A DNA stretch of 64,000 nucleotides from Flavobacterium laiguense (GTDB lineage Bacteria; Bacteroidota; Bacteroidia; Flavobacteriales; Flavobacteriaceae): positions 151,951 to 215,950 of the forward strand of contig NZ_QCZH01000005.1 in assembly GCF_003097655.1 (NCBI RefSeq), in the 5' to 3' direction. The notes below the pieces were generated by a model. The model had not been told where the DNA came from and made no database searches. It worked only from the letters and a program-made list of their open reading frames with translations. Numbering within the stretch: position 1 is the stretch's first letter; each line of letters begins with the position of its first letter. Below, one piece after another: positions 32,516 to 40,793 of the stretch. Both the position numbers and the translations under genes were made by a program.

Positions 32516-33682
32516 ATGAAATTTGCTGTCATCACCCATGTGCCTCACATTCAATTAAAAAATCTGTATTTTGCGTATGGACCTTATGTAAATGAGATGA
32601 ATATTTGGTCAAAATATAGTGATGAATTAATTGTTTTGGCTCCTATGCAAAAAGCTGATAAAACAGCTATGGATTGCTCTTACCATAATAGTAACATACA
32701 ATTTGTGCCAATTGGCCAAATTAGTTTGAGGGGATTACAGGCGGTTTTGAATGCGATTTTGAAGACGCCCAAGATTTGCCGGCAAATTTTTAAAGCCATG
32801 CGCCAAGCCGATCACATCCATTTGCGTTGCCCTGGCAATATTGGTTTATTGGGTTGTTTGGTTCAGATTTTATTTCCCAATAAATCCAAAACGGCAAAAT
32901 ATGCGGGTAATTGGGATCCGAAAGCAAAACAACCTTGGAGTTACCGTTTGCAAAAATGGATTTTGAACAATACGTTTTTGACTAGAAACATGCAAGTTTT
33001 GGTCTATGGGGAATGGGAGGGAAGCACTAAAAATATAAAGCCCTTTTTTACGGCTACCTATTCCGAAGCGGATAAAGTACCGATGAAACCATTGAATTTA
33101 AAGGGGGATATACATTTTATTTTTGTAGGGGCATTAGTGTCAGGAAAGAATCCATTGTATGCGGTACAGTTAGTGGAAGGTTTATATAAAAGAGGATACG
33201 ACGTATGTCTAGATTTATATGGAGAAGGAATAGAACGTAACGCTTTAGAGTATTACATTATTTCAAATAATATAGACAACATTATAAAGTTAAGAGGGAA
33301 CCAAAATCAAGATACGGTTACCAATGCCTATCAAAACAGCCATTTTGTACTTTTGCCTTCCAAAAGTGAAGGTTGGCCAAAAGCTCTCGCCGAGGGGATG
33401 TTTTGGGGTTGTGTTCCAATTGCTGTACCAATTTCCTGTGTGCCTTTTATGCTTGGTTATGGAGAAAGAGGTGCATTGTTGCAAATGACCCGAGAGCATA
33501 GCTCGAACTGGCGCAGCAATTTAGAACAAGATGCTCAACAACTGGAAACGATCATAAATGATGAAATAGGTTTTGATGCTAAAAGGAAAAAGGCTTTAGA
33601 TTGGTCACGAAAATATACACTTGATGTTTTTGATTCAGCAATAAAAAAAATGATAAATCATGAAACATATTATAAAAACTAG
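32516..33682 (+). CDS. GT4 family glycosyltransferase
   Basis: A 388-residue GT-B protein. It has FAVITHVPHIQLKNLYFAYGPYVNEMNIWSKY, HIHFIFVGALVSGKNPLYAVQLVEGLYKRGYDVCLDLYGEG, FVLLPSKSEGWPKALAEGMFWGCVPIA (EX7E). GC is visibly higher in its middle than in both neighbouring genes, suggesting a different origin. The next gene's ATG lies 23 bases inside its end. Confidence 0.9.
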   Translation: MKFAVITHVPHIQLKNLYFAYGPYVNEMNIWSKYSDELIVLAPMQKADKTAMDCSYHNSNIQFVPIGQISLRGLQAVLNAILKTPKICRQIFKAMRQADHIHLRCPGNIGLLGCLVQILFPNKSKTAKYAGNWDPKAKQPWSYRLQKWILNNTFLTRNMQVLVYGEWEGSTKNIKPFFTATYSEADKVPMKPLNLKGDIHFIFVGALVSGKNPLYAVQLVEGLYKRGYDVCLDLYGEGIERNALEYYIISNNIDNIIKLRGNQNQDTVTNAYQNSHFVLLPSKSEGWPKALAEGMFWGCVPIAVPISCVPFMLGYGERGALLQMTREHSSNWRSNLEQDAQQLETIINDEIGFDAKRKKALDWSRKYTLDVFDSAIKKMINHETYYKN

Positions 33683-34529
33683 AATTTTTAAAATGCTTTC
33701 ATTGCTTCCTAATCGTTTGGGATATTCATTATATCATTTTTTACAAGATAAAAGCAGTAAGCTAACAGTGGAGAGTAAAATTCAATCTACATATAGCACT
33801 TACATGAGTGTAGTAAGAATATTGCAGAAAAACAATATAAACCTTGAAGGGACCAGAATAGCTGAGTTAGGTTCTGGCTGGACACCTATTTTTCCATATC
33901 AATTAATTCTAGAAGGAAATGCTAAGCGTGTCGATACTTATGATATAAACGAGCATTATAATCTAAAACAAATTAAAAAACTAAACGATTATTATAGTAA
34001 CAGTTATAATGGTACTGTTGAAATTGAGAATAAAGGTAAATACCCTTTATTAAATGCAGTTACCTATTTTCCTAAAACAAATATTTGTAATGGAAAATTT
34101 GAAGATATCGATATGGTATTATCTAGATTTGTACTAGAACATGTATCACCCAATGAAATCATAGAGATTCATGATTTTTTGTTTTCTAATTTGAAATCAG
34201 GTAGTTATGTGTTACATTTAATTTCACCAAGTGATCATAGAGCATATGGTGATGATTCACTTTCATTGCAAGATTTTTTAAAATACAGTGAAAAAGAGTG
34301 GAATCAGATCCAAACTAAATTTGATTATCATAATAGATTAAGGCTTCCTCAATATTTAGCACTTTTTAAAAATAAATTTGAGATACTATTTTTTGAACAT
34401 GATAAAATAAATATTGACTCAAAAGGGTATGAAAAATTTAAAGAATTAACAATTCATGAAGACTTTAGAAAGTATAGTGATGAAGAGTTAATAGCAGGAA
34501 GTGTAAATATATTATTGAAAAAAAAATAA
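33660..34529 (+). CDS. probable class I SAM-dependent methyltransferase
   Basis: A 289-residue, AT-rich gene. IAELGSGWTPIFPYQLILEGNAKRVDTYDINEHY is a class I motif I with the acidic residue after beta-2; IDMVLSRFVLEHVSPNEIIEIHDFLFSNLKSGSYVLHLISP fits motifs II-III of methyltransferase family 11-like proteins. Likely methylates a sugar or the chain end. In ABC-exported O-antigens, terminal methylation can stop chain growth, which makes this and the other methyltransferases of interest. Start could also be ATG 33693. Confidence 0.7.
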   Translation: MKHIIKTRIFKMLSLLPNRLGYSLYHFLQDKSSKLTVESKIQSTYSTYMSVVRILQKNNINLEGTRIAELGSGWTPIFPYQLILEGNAKRVDTYDINEHYNLKQIKKLNDYYSNSYNGTVEIENKGKYPLLNAVTYFPKTNICNGKFEDIDMVLSRFVLEHVSPNEIIEIHDFLFSNLKSGSYVLHLISPSDHRAYGDDSLSLQDFLKYSEKEWNQIQTKFDYHNRLRLPQYLALFKNKFEILFFEHDKINIDSKGYEKFKELTIHEDFRKYSDEELIAGSVNILLKKK

Positions 34530-34533
34530 ATCT

Positions 34534-35610
34534 ATGAGAATCATTCAAATCATAGATTCCCTTGAAGCTGGTGGAGCCGAGCGCATGGCGGTAAATTATG
34601 CCAATACTTTGGCTGATGAAATTGAATTTTCGGGTTTGGTTGCTACTCGAAAGGAAGGTACCTTGTTCAATCAAATCAATCCTAAAGTTTCGTATTTGTT
34701 TTTGAATAAAAAGGAACAACTTGATTTAGCGGCAATTTTAAGATTACGGTCTTTTGTTCTAAAAAACAAAGTGACTCATATTCATGCACACAGTACTTCT
34801 TTTTTCTTAGCGTTTTTATTAAAATTGATTTGTCCTTACTTGAAAATCATTAGGCACGATCATTATGGGAACAATGAATTTTTAGAGACTAGACCTAATT
34901 TTGTATTGAAACAAACAGCTTCCTTTTTTAACGGGGTTATTGCTGTAAACCAAAAGCTTAAAAATTGGTCAGAAGTACAATTAAAAGCTAATAATGTTAT
35001 TTATTTGCCTAACTTTCCAGTAAAAGAACTAGGTGATGATGACCATACAATCCTAAAAGGGTTAGATGGAAAACGGATTGTCTCTTTGGCTAATTTAAGG
35101 GAACAAAAAAATCATTTTTTACTCTTGAAAGTAGCTAAGAAACTAAAGCAATCGCATGCAGATTGGACTTTCCATTTGGTGGGAAAAGATTTTAAAGATA
35201 AGTATGCTGCGCAAATTAAGGAATTAATAATTGATTACGATTTAGAAAATAATGTATTTCTATATGGTTCCAAACAAGATGTAGAAAACATACTCAATCA
35301 ATCATCAATTGCTGTTTTGACTTCACAATCCGAAGGTTTACCAGTTGCACTTTTAGAATATGGATTGTGTAAAAAAGCGGTTGTTGTTACTAAGGTTGGA
35401 GAAATGCCCATGGTAGTTCAGCATAAAATCAACGGTTTTATTGTAGATTCAGATGAAGCCGATTTATTTTACGAATTTCTGGTCAATTTGATATCCAATA
35501 TGGAGTTGCGATCTGATTTTGGAAAAGCACTTTATAATACCATTCAAGCCGATTATACTGCTGAAAGTGTAATAAAAAAATATTTAAATTGGTTACAGAG
35601 TAATTTATAA
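34534..35610 (+). CDS. GT4 family glycosyltransferase
   Basis: A 358-residue GT-B protein. It has RIIQIIDSLEAGGAERMAVNYANTL, a classic GT4 start, KRIVSLANLREQKNHFLLLKVAKKL, VFLYGSKQDVENIL and TSQSEGLPVALLEYGLCKKAVVVTKVGEMPMVV with EX7E. Cytoplasmic; specificity unknown. Starts 4 bases after the methyltransferase stop. Confidence 0.92.
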   Translation: MRIIQIIDSLEAGGAERMAVNYANTLADEIEFSGLVATRKEGTLFNQINPKVSYLFLNKKEQLDLAAILRLRSFVLKNKVTHIHAHSTSFFLAFLLKLICPYLKIIRHDHYGNNEFLETRPNFVLKQTASFFNGVIAVNQKLKNWSEVQLKANNVIYLPNFPVKELGDDDHTILKGLDGKRIVSLANLREQKNHFLLLKVAKKLKQSHADWTFHLVGKDFKDKYAAQIKELIIDYDLENNVFLYGSKQDVENILNQSSIAVLTSQSEGLPVALLEYGLCKKAVVVTKVGEMPMVVQHKINGFIVDSDEADLFYEFLVNLISNMELRSDFGKALYNTIQADYTAESVIKKYLNWLQSNL

Positions 35611-35662
35611 TAAGAATCCTGAATCTAGTTCCCTGAATCAGATTCTATGATTAAAACAGAGC

Positions 35663-37012
35663 ATGAATAGAACCGAATTAAATTCTCAGAAATTGGAACG
35701 TTTAAAAATGTCTTTTAGGATTAGTTTGTTGCTGATCTTAAAAGAAAGAATGTTATTGTATGTGGTTTCGGGAATGATAATTTCATTTTTTTATAATTTG
35801 CCGGTAATAAAATACAGTGTTACAGGAGAAAACGAATTTAGGTTGTATGATGTTTTAGGGGTATTTGTATTTTATTATTATTTTAAATTTTACAAAACGA
35901 TATCCATTCTAATTAAAGGGATAAATTACTTAAAATTATTGCATAGATTCATTATTTGGGCGGGATTTGGAATAATACTGACACTTCTATTCAGCATTGC
36001 TAATGATAGAATCTCGTTTTTTTTTCAAGTATTATTATACTTGTATCATTTTTGGGTGTTTTATTTGAGCTCTATTTTTATTTATGTATTTTGTTTAAAT
36101 CCTATCAACAGAAAGTGGTTTGTTTATGTTATTGTCGTTGGGTCAATGATTGTTGGTGTGATTGTAATTCTTCAAAATTTTAGAATTGTGCCTTTTCTTT
36201 GGAGCGATCTTTATAGGTCAGCTTATAGTGGGTTTAATTCGGGAACTTTAGGGCCAAATAAAATTGTACTGGGAATGACCTCATTTATTGTCTTTGTGCT
36301 ATCAATTGGTGTTTATCTTGAAAAATCAATTCGCATTAATAAAACGGTAATAATTGTATCGATTGCTTTAAATTTATACATTGTTATGTTGTCAGGTTCT
36401 AGAACAGCATATCTTGCACTGCTGATTTTCTTGATTTATTTTGCAGTTTTCAGCACATTGAAATTCAGCTACGTTACTATATTGGTTTTAGGACTCTTCT
36501 TTCTAACAATCAATATTAATGGTGATTTGTTTAAAAAAATTGATGAAGTTATCAGTAATAGAGTAACAGATAAAATTAAAAACAAAGAATCTATAGAAGA
36601 AGGAAAAGTAGGTGAGCTTTATTCAGATTTGGGCTCTGGTCGCGATCGGCTTTCTACGGGTAATTTGTATTATTTGCTAGAGAATCCACAAATCATTCCT
36701 TTTGGGATGGGATTTGTAAATAGATTTTCGAATGCGCCGGGATTATCAGCCCATAATATGTATATTCAGGTCGTCAGAGAATTAGGAATTGTTGGATTTG
36801 TATTGTATTTTGGTTGGCTTTTAAGTTATTTGTTTATTGATTTCAAACAGTTTAAGGGATTTTCATTAGCTTTGAAAGGCTTAATATTTTCAATGTTAGT
36901 AACATTATTTTTTGGGGAACATCTCTATATATACAGGCCGTTGTTTGGTTTTTTGGGTTTATTTTTAGTAATATCAAATATTTTTGTATCAATACTGCAT
37001 AAAAATGAATAA
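35663..37012 (+). CDS. O-antigen ligase/polymerase-like membrane protein (Wzy/WaaL type)
   Basis: A 449-residue polytopic protein with about 11-12 hydrophobic helices and the Wzy_C region NKTVIIVSIALNLYIVMLSGSRTAYLALLIFLIYF, followed by a periplasmic loop with GSGRDRLSTGNLYYLL and SAHNMYIQVVRELGIVGFVLYFGWLL. That loop arrangement is shared by WaaL ligases and Wzy polymerases. With an ABC exporter in the same locus, ligation to lipid A-core is the simpler role, but polymerisation cannot be excluded. Confidence 0.85.
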   Translation: MNRTELNSQKLERLKMSFRISLLLILKERMLLYVVSGMIISFFYNLPVIKYSVTGENEFRLYDVLGVFVFYYYFKFYKTISILIKGINYLKLLHRFIIWAGFGIILTLLFSIANDRISFFFQVLLYLYHFWVFYLSSIFIYVFCLNPINRKWFVYVIVVGSMIVGVIVILQNFRIVPFLWSDLYRSAYSGFNSGTLGPNKIVLGMTSFIVFVLSIGVYLEKSIRINKTVIIVSIALNLYIVMLSGSRTAYLALLIFLIYFAVFSTLKFSYVTILVLGLFFLTININGDLFKKIDEVISNRVTDKIKNKESIEEGKVGELYSDLGSGRDRLSTGNLYYLLENPQIIPFGMGFVNRFSNAPGLSAHNMYIQVVRELGIVGFVLYFGWLLSYLFIDFKQFKGFSLALKGLIFSMLVTLFFGEHLYIYRPLFGFLGLFLVISNIFVSILHKNE

Positions 37013-37958
37013 AAAAAATAAAAGGATAGCTGTCGCAATACCGTATTATAACGCTGCGAATCATATTGTAAAAGTAATAACCGATTTGCCCGATTTTATC
37101 GATGCTGTTATCATTGTTAATGACAATAGTGCTGAACCGCTACCTTATGAAAGAATCAAAAAAATAGGTAATGTCAAAACACAGTTGGTTATCCTAGAGA
37201 ATGAAATTAATTTAGGAGTTGGAGGAGCAACCAAAAAAGGATTTCAATATGCAATTGATCACGGTTTTGATATCGTTGTTAAAGTTGACGCAGACAATCA
37301 GATGGATACGTCTTATCTAGAGAAAATGCTCAAACCCATAATTAATGGGAAAGTGAAAATGTCTAAAGGGAATAGGTTTAGGGATTTAAAATCAATTGAG
37401 AATATGCCAATTGTGAGACGAATTGGAAACTTGACTCTTTCTTTTTTAACTAAGGCGGCAACAGGCTATTGGAATAATTTTGACACTACAAATGGGTTTA
37501 TAGCCATTAAAGTCAGTCTTCTTAAAAAAATTGATTTTTCTAATTTATCCGACAACTATTTTTTCGAAACCTCTTTAATTGCGGAACTCTATTTTACGGG
37601 AGCTCCAATCAAAGATATTGCAATGCCAGCAATTTACGGTGACGAAAAATCCAATATGAAAATTTGGAAAATGCCAGTAATTTTTCTAATTAACCTGATT
37701 AGAGTTTTTTTTACAAGAATAATTAAAAAGTATTTTCTCTTTGATTTTAATATCGGTTCGCTTTACATTCTTTTTGGAATACCCTTATTCCTTTTTGGAG
37801 TGTTTTTTGGATTATATGAGTGGTGGTTTTATGCTTCTCAAAATATTTTTGCACCTACGGGAACAATAATGATTGTTTCTCTATCGATAATTATTGGATT
37901 TGAGTTATGGCTCCAAGCCATGCAATACGACATTTTTAATGCTCCAAAATCAAAGTGA
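37005..37958 (+). CDS. GT2 polyprenyl-phosphate glycosyltransferase-like (DPM1-type) with C-terminal membrane helices
   Basis: A 317-residue protein. It has AVAIPYYNAANHIVKVITDL, ENEINLGVGGATKKGFQYAIDHGFDIVVKVDADNQMDTSYLEKML, RGNRF-like KGNRFRDL, then two hydrophobic helices at the C-terminus. Resembles dolichol-phosphate-mannose synthase-like enzymes that make undecaprenyl-phosphate sugars. The next gene is a large membrane protein that could use such a lipid-linked sugar. ATG 37005 overlaps the previous stop (ATGAATAA) and is preferred to TTG 36984. Confidence 0.85.
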   Translation: MNKKNKRIAVAIPYYNAANHIVKVITDLPDFIDAVIIVNDNSAEPLPYERIKKIGNVKTQLVILENEINLGVGGATKKGFQYAIDHGFDIVVKVDADNQMDTSYLEKMLKPIINGKVKMSKGNRFRDLKSIENMPIVRRIGNLTLSFLTKAATGYWNNFDTTNGFIAIKVSLLKKIDFSNLSDNYFFETSLIAELYFTGAPIKDIAMPAIYGDEKSNMKIWKMPVIFLINLIRVFFTRIIKKYFLFDFNIGSLYILFGIPLFLFGVFFGLYEWWFYASQNIFAPTGTIMIVSLSIIIGFELWLQAMQYDIFNAPKSK

Positions 37959-37960
37959 AA

Positions 37961-39544
37961 ATGAATAGCAAACTACTGGGATTTGTTTTTTTCTTAAACT
38001 TAGCCATAGCCTTAGGTTTCTATTACGACGACCGAAATGCAAATGCAACTGATATTTCTTCGGATTTAGGAAATATAATTCCGGTATGTATGAAGCTTGA
38101 CAATCCAAGCTCTTTTAAAAATGATTTGTATCTAAATGATAGTAAAGATGTAGCGTATTATACTCCATTCTACGTTCAATCGTTGCGTTATCTTTCAAAA
38201 ATAACGAAGGGAGACTATATTGAAGCGCTTAATATATTGGGTTTTATTACTCATTTAAGCTATGGAGTATTGTGGTTTTTATTGTTTTATGCTTTAAAAA
38301 ACGAGTATTGGCTTGCCATTATTTCTTCGTTACTTATTAGAGGAGTTGTATGGCCTCCAGGTGGGGAATTATTAGGAATTTCAGAGCTTTGGACCATAAT
38401 GCCAAGAACCGTTTTTTTGGCCTTGGTACCATTGCCTTTCATATCTTATGTTTATTTAAAAAAATATAAGATTATGATTTCCGGTTTTTTGCTTGGCTTT
38501 ATACTTAATTTTCATCCACTAAGTGGTATTGGTATAATTGTAGTTTACTTTTCAATGTTTATGCTGTATAACTATTATCAGAAAACAGTACAAAACAATT
38601 TGTTTGTGAAAAATTTGATAGTGCTAATGTTGTCCTGCTTTGTTGGATTATTACCTTTTTTGTTTACTTATTTCGCAGCAGTTAAAACGGATTTACATAT
38701 AGACTCTACTATTTATGAGTTAGCTCTTAGAAGCAGAATAGGTTCTATGTTTACGGATCCTCTAGAATTTATAACTAGATGGAACAGACCGCCATTGATT
38801 TTTTTTGGAACAGTTTTTTTTATTTATTACTTTTTTGACACTAGTTTTAAAAAGATAAATTTTAAAATACTTTTTTTTACGGTATTAATTGTCTTTGTTT
38901 CCGCTAATTCATTTGCCTATTTTGAGAGCTTAATCAACGAATTGTTTGATTCCAATATTAGAATGTCCTTTCAGCTGATCAGGTATCAAAAGTTTATTTT
39001 AATATTATTTGAAACCGGTTTTTATTTATTGTTAGTAGAATTGTTTAACAAATATCTTGTTGGGTCATTATTTAAAATGATAAGTTTTGTTGGCTACACA
39101 ATAGTTCTAATCATATCAACATTACCCATTTTTAAAAACATTCCATTTGTTGGTGATGATATCAGTACAAAAGTATTGCCACGATCATTCAAAATTTATA
39201 ATGAGAAAGAAGATAAGAGGAAAACGGATTTAGGGTTAATGCTTGAATATGTAAAAAAGAATACTGAAAAGGATGCGGTTTTTTATGGACCATCTCTTGT
39301 ACGTACTGCTGCGAATAGAGCAGTTGTACTAGATGCGAAAGGGGCTTCAATGCTTATTGAGGGAAATCCACATAAGTTTGTTCAGTGGTATATAGATTTA
39401 AATGAATTCAATTCATTTAAAAACAGTTTTGACAAAATTAACTTTTTAAAAAAGAAAAAAGTTAATTATATCTTAGGCAATACTGTTTGGAAAGATGCAA
39501 TATTAATTAAAAAATTTGGAGAAATGCAATTGTATAAAATTTAA
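37961..39544 (+). CDS. polytopic membrane protein, possible GT-C glycosyltransferase
   Basis: A 527-residue protein with about 10-11 hydrophobic helices and a soluble C-terminal region (residues about 410-527: LGLMLEYVKKNTEKDAVFYGPSLVRTAANRAVVLDAKGAS...). An acidic pair occurs early (YYDDRNANATDIS), as in the first periplasmic loop of GT-C enzymes. Following a DPM1-like gene, a GT-C transferring sugar from undecaprenyl phosphate in the periplasm is inferred. No family recognised with certainty. ATG 37961 is chosen over GTG 37955, which overlaps the previous stop. Confidence 0.6.
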   Translation: MNSKLLGFVFFLNLAIALGFYYDDRNANATDISSDLGNIIPVCMKLDNPSSFKNDLYLNDSKDVAYYTPFYVQSLRYLSKITKGDYIEALNILGFITHLSYGVLWFLLFYALKNEYWLAIISSLLIRGVVWPPGGELLGISELWTIMPRTVFLALVPLPFISYVYLKKYKIMISGFLLGFILNFHPLSGIGIIVVYFSMFMLYNYYQKTVQNNLFVKNLIVLMLSCFVGLLPFLFTYFAAVKTDLHIDSTIYELALRSRIGSMFTDPLEFITRWNRPPLIFFGTVFFIYYFFDTSFKKINFKILFFTVLIVFVSANSFAYFESLINELFDSNIRMSFQLIRYQKFILILFETGFYLLLVELFNKYLVGSLFKMISFVGYTIVLIISTLPIFKNIPFVGDDISTKVLPRSFKIYNEKEDKRKTDLGLMLEYVKKNTEKDAVFYGPSLVRTAANRAVVLDAKGASMLIEGNPHKFVQWYIDLNEFNSFKNSFDKINFLKKKKVNYILGNTVWKDAILIKKFGEMQLYKI

Positions 39545-39561
39545 AAATCACAAAGCAGAAA

Positions 39562-40569
39562 TTGAAAAACCTACTGTACATAGGGAATAAATTATCCAAG
39601 CATGGGGTTACTCCAACTACCATTGAAATTCTTGGGCCACTTTTGGAACAAGAGGGTTTCGTCGTGATCTATACTTCTTCATATAAGAATATTTGCCTTA
39701 GGATGATTGATATGCTATGGTCTGTTTTTCAAAACAGAAAAGCAGATTATGTACTGATTGACACCTATAGCACTACTAATTTTTGGTATGCATTTGCTAC
39801 TTCTCAGTTGTGTCGATTGTTGCAACTAAAATACATTCCAATTTTGCACGGAGGAAATTTATCTTTCCGATTGCAAAAAAATAAAAGGATTTGTAGCTTG
39901 ATTTTTAATTATTCCTATAAAAATATAGCTCCTTCCAATTATTTATTGGAAAAATTCAAGGAGCAGGGTTTTAATAATTTAATTTGCATTCCTAATAGTA
40001 TTGAAATAAAAAACTATCCTTTTCAAGAACGAAAAAAAGCTTCTCCAAATTTTTTGTGGGTGCGTTCTTTTACCAAAATGTACAATCCTTTAATGGCAGT
40101 TGAGGTGTTTTCTATGATAAAAAAGAAATATCCCGAAGCGACACTCTGTATGGTTGGACCAGAAAAAGATGGAAGTTTATTAGAAGCTAAACAAAAAAAC
40201 AAAGATTTAAAATTGGATATTCTTTTTACGGGAAAATTATCGAAACAAGATTGGATAAGTAAGTCTAAAGAGTATGCTGTTTTTATGAATACAACTTGTT
40301 TCGATAATATGCCCGTAAGTGTAATAGAAGCCATGAGTTTAGGATTAGCGATAGTTTCTACGAATGTTGGAGGTATTCCTTATTTATTGGAAAATAAAAA
40401 AGAAGGGCTATTAGTGCAAGACAATGATGTTGATGAAATGGTTTTGGAGATTGAAAAATTGTTAGAAGATGATAATTTATTTGTAAATTTAGCAAAGAAT
40501 GCAAGACAGAAAGCTGAGTGTTTTGATTGGGAATGTGTTAAGCATAAATGGTTTACCGTATTTCAATGA
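39562..40569 (+). CDS. GT4 family glycosyltransferase
   Basis: A 335-residue protein with a TTG start. It has NLLYIGNKLSKHGVTPTTIEILGPLL, PNFLWVRSFTKMYNPLMAVEVFSMIKKKYPEATLCMVGPEKDG, and CFDNMPVSVIEAMSLGLAIVSTNVGGIPYLLE, where the first acidic residue of the EX7E motif is Asp. Slightly short for GT4. The final sugar transferase before the leader and the initiating enzyme. Confidence 0.88.
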   Translation: MKNLLYIGNKLSKHGVTPTTIEILGPLLEQEGFVVIYTSSYKNICLRMIDMLWSVFQNRKADYVLIDTYSTTNFWYAFATSQLCRLLQLKYIPILHGGNLSFRLQKNKRICSLIFNYSYKNIAPSNYLLEKFKEQGFNNLICIPNSIEIKNYPFQERKKASPNFLWVRSFTKMYNPLMAVEVFSMIKKKYPEATLCMVGPEKDGSLLEAKQKNKDLKLDILFTGKLSKQDWISKSKEYAVFMNTTCFDNMPVSVIEAMSLGLAIVSTNVGGIPYLLENKKEGLLVQDNDVDEMVLEIEKLLEDDNLFVNLAKNARQKAECFDWECVKHKWFTVFQ

Positions 40570-40793
40570 AAAACAAATGCTATCTTTATACGAAATGAGC
40601 ATGACCCTAAAATTGGTGGCAAAAAAACAATAAAGATATGTGACTCGAGCGAATGCGTACTGGCGAAGCAATTACATATGACCGATACAATGCAATAAAG
40701 ATCTACATATGAAATCGCCATGACAAAATTTGTCACAAACACCAATGAAGATCCGGCGATACCATATTCCAACAAAAACAATATTATCTACAT
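40570..40793 (+). promoter_or_regulatory. repetitive leader upstream of the initiating transferase, shares motifs with 30313-30452
   Basis: Holds atgaaatcgccat (40709-40721) and gcgataccatat (40756-40767) in the same order as the 30313 leader. The second ends 26 nt before ATG 40794. atcgcc and ggcgat can pair around a tgacaaaatttgtca palindrome. A degenerate earlier copy (gaaatgagcatgac...) lies at about 40597, and three acatatga strings occur. No protein-like ORF or promoter consensus was seen. Confidence 0.55.

Noticed and set aside
40563..40781. 72-codon minus-strand ORF in the gap before the WcaJ-like gene
   Set aside because: Hydrophobic by chance in AT-rich repeat sequence; no start context or recognisable pattern.
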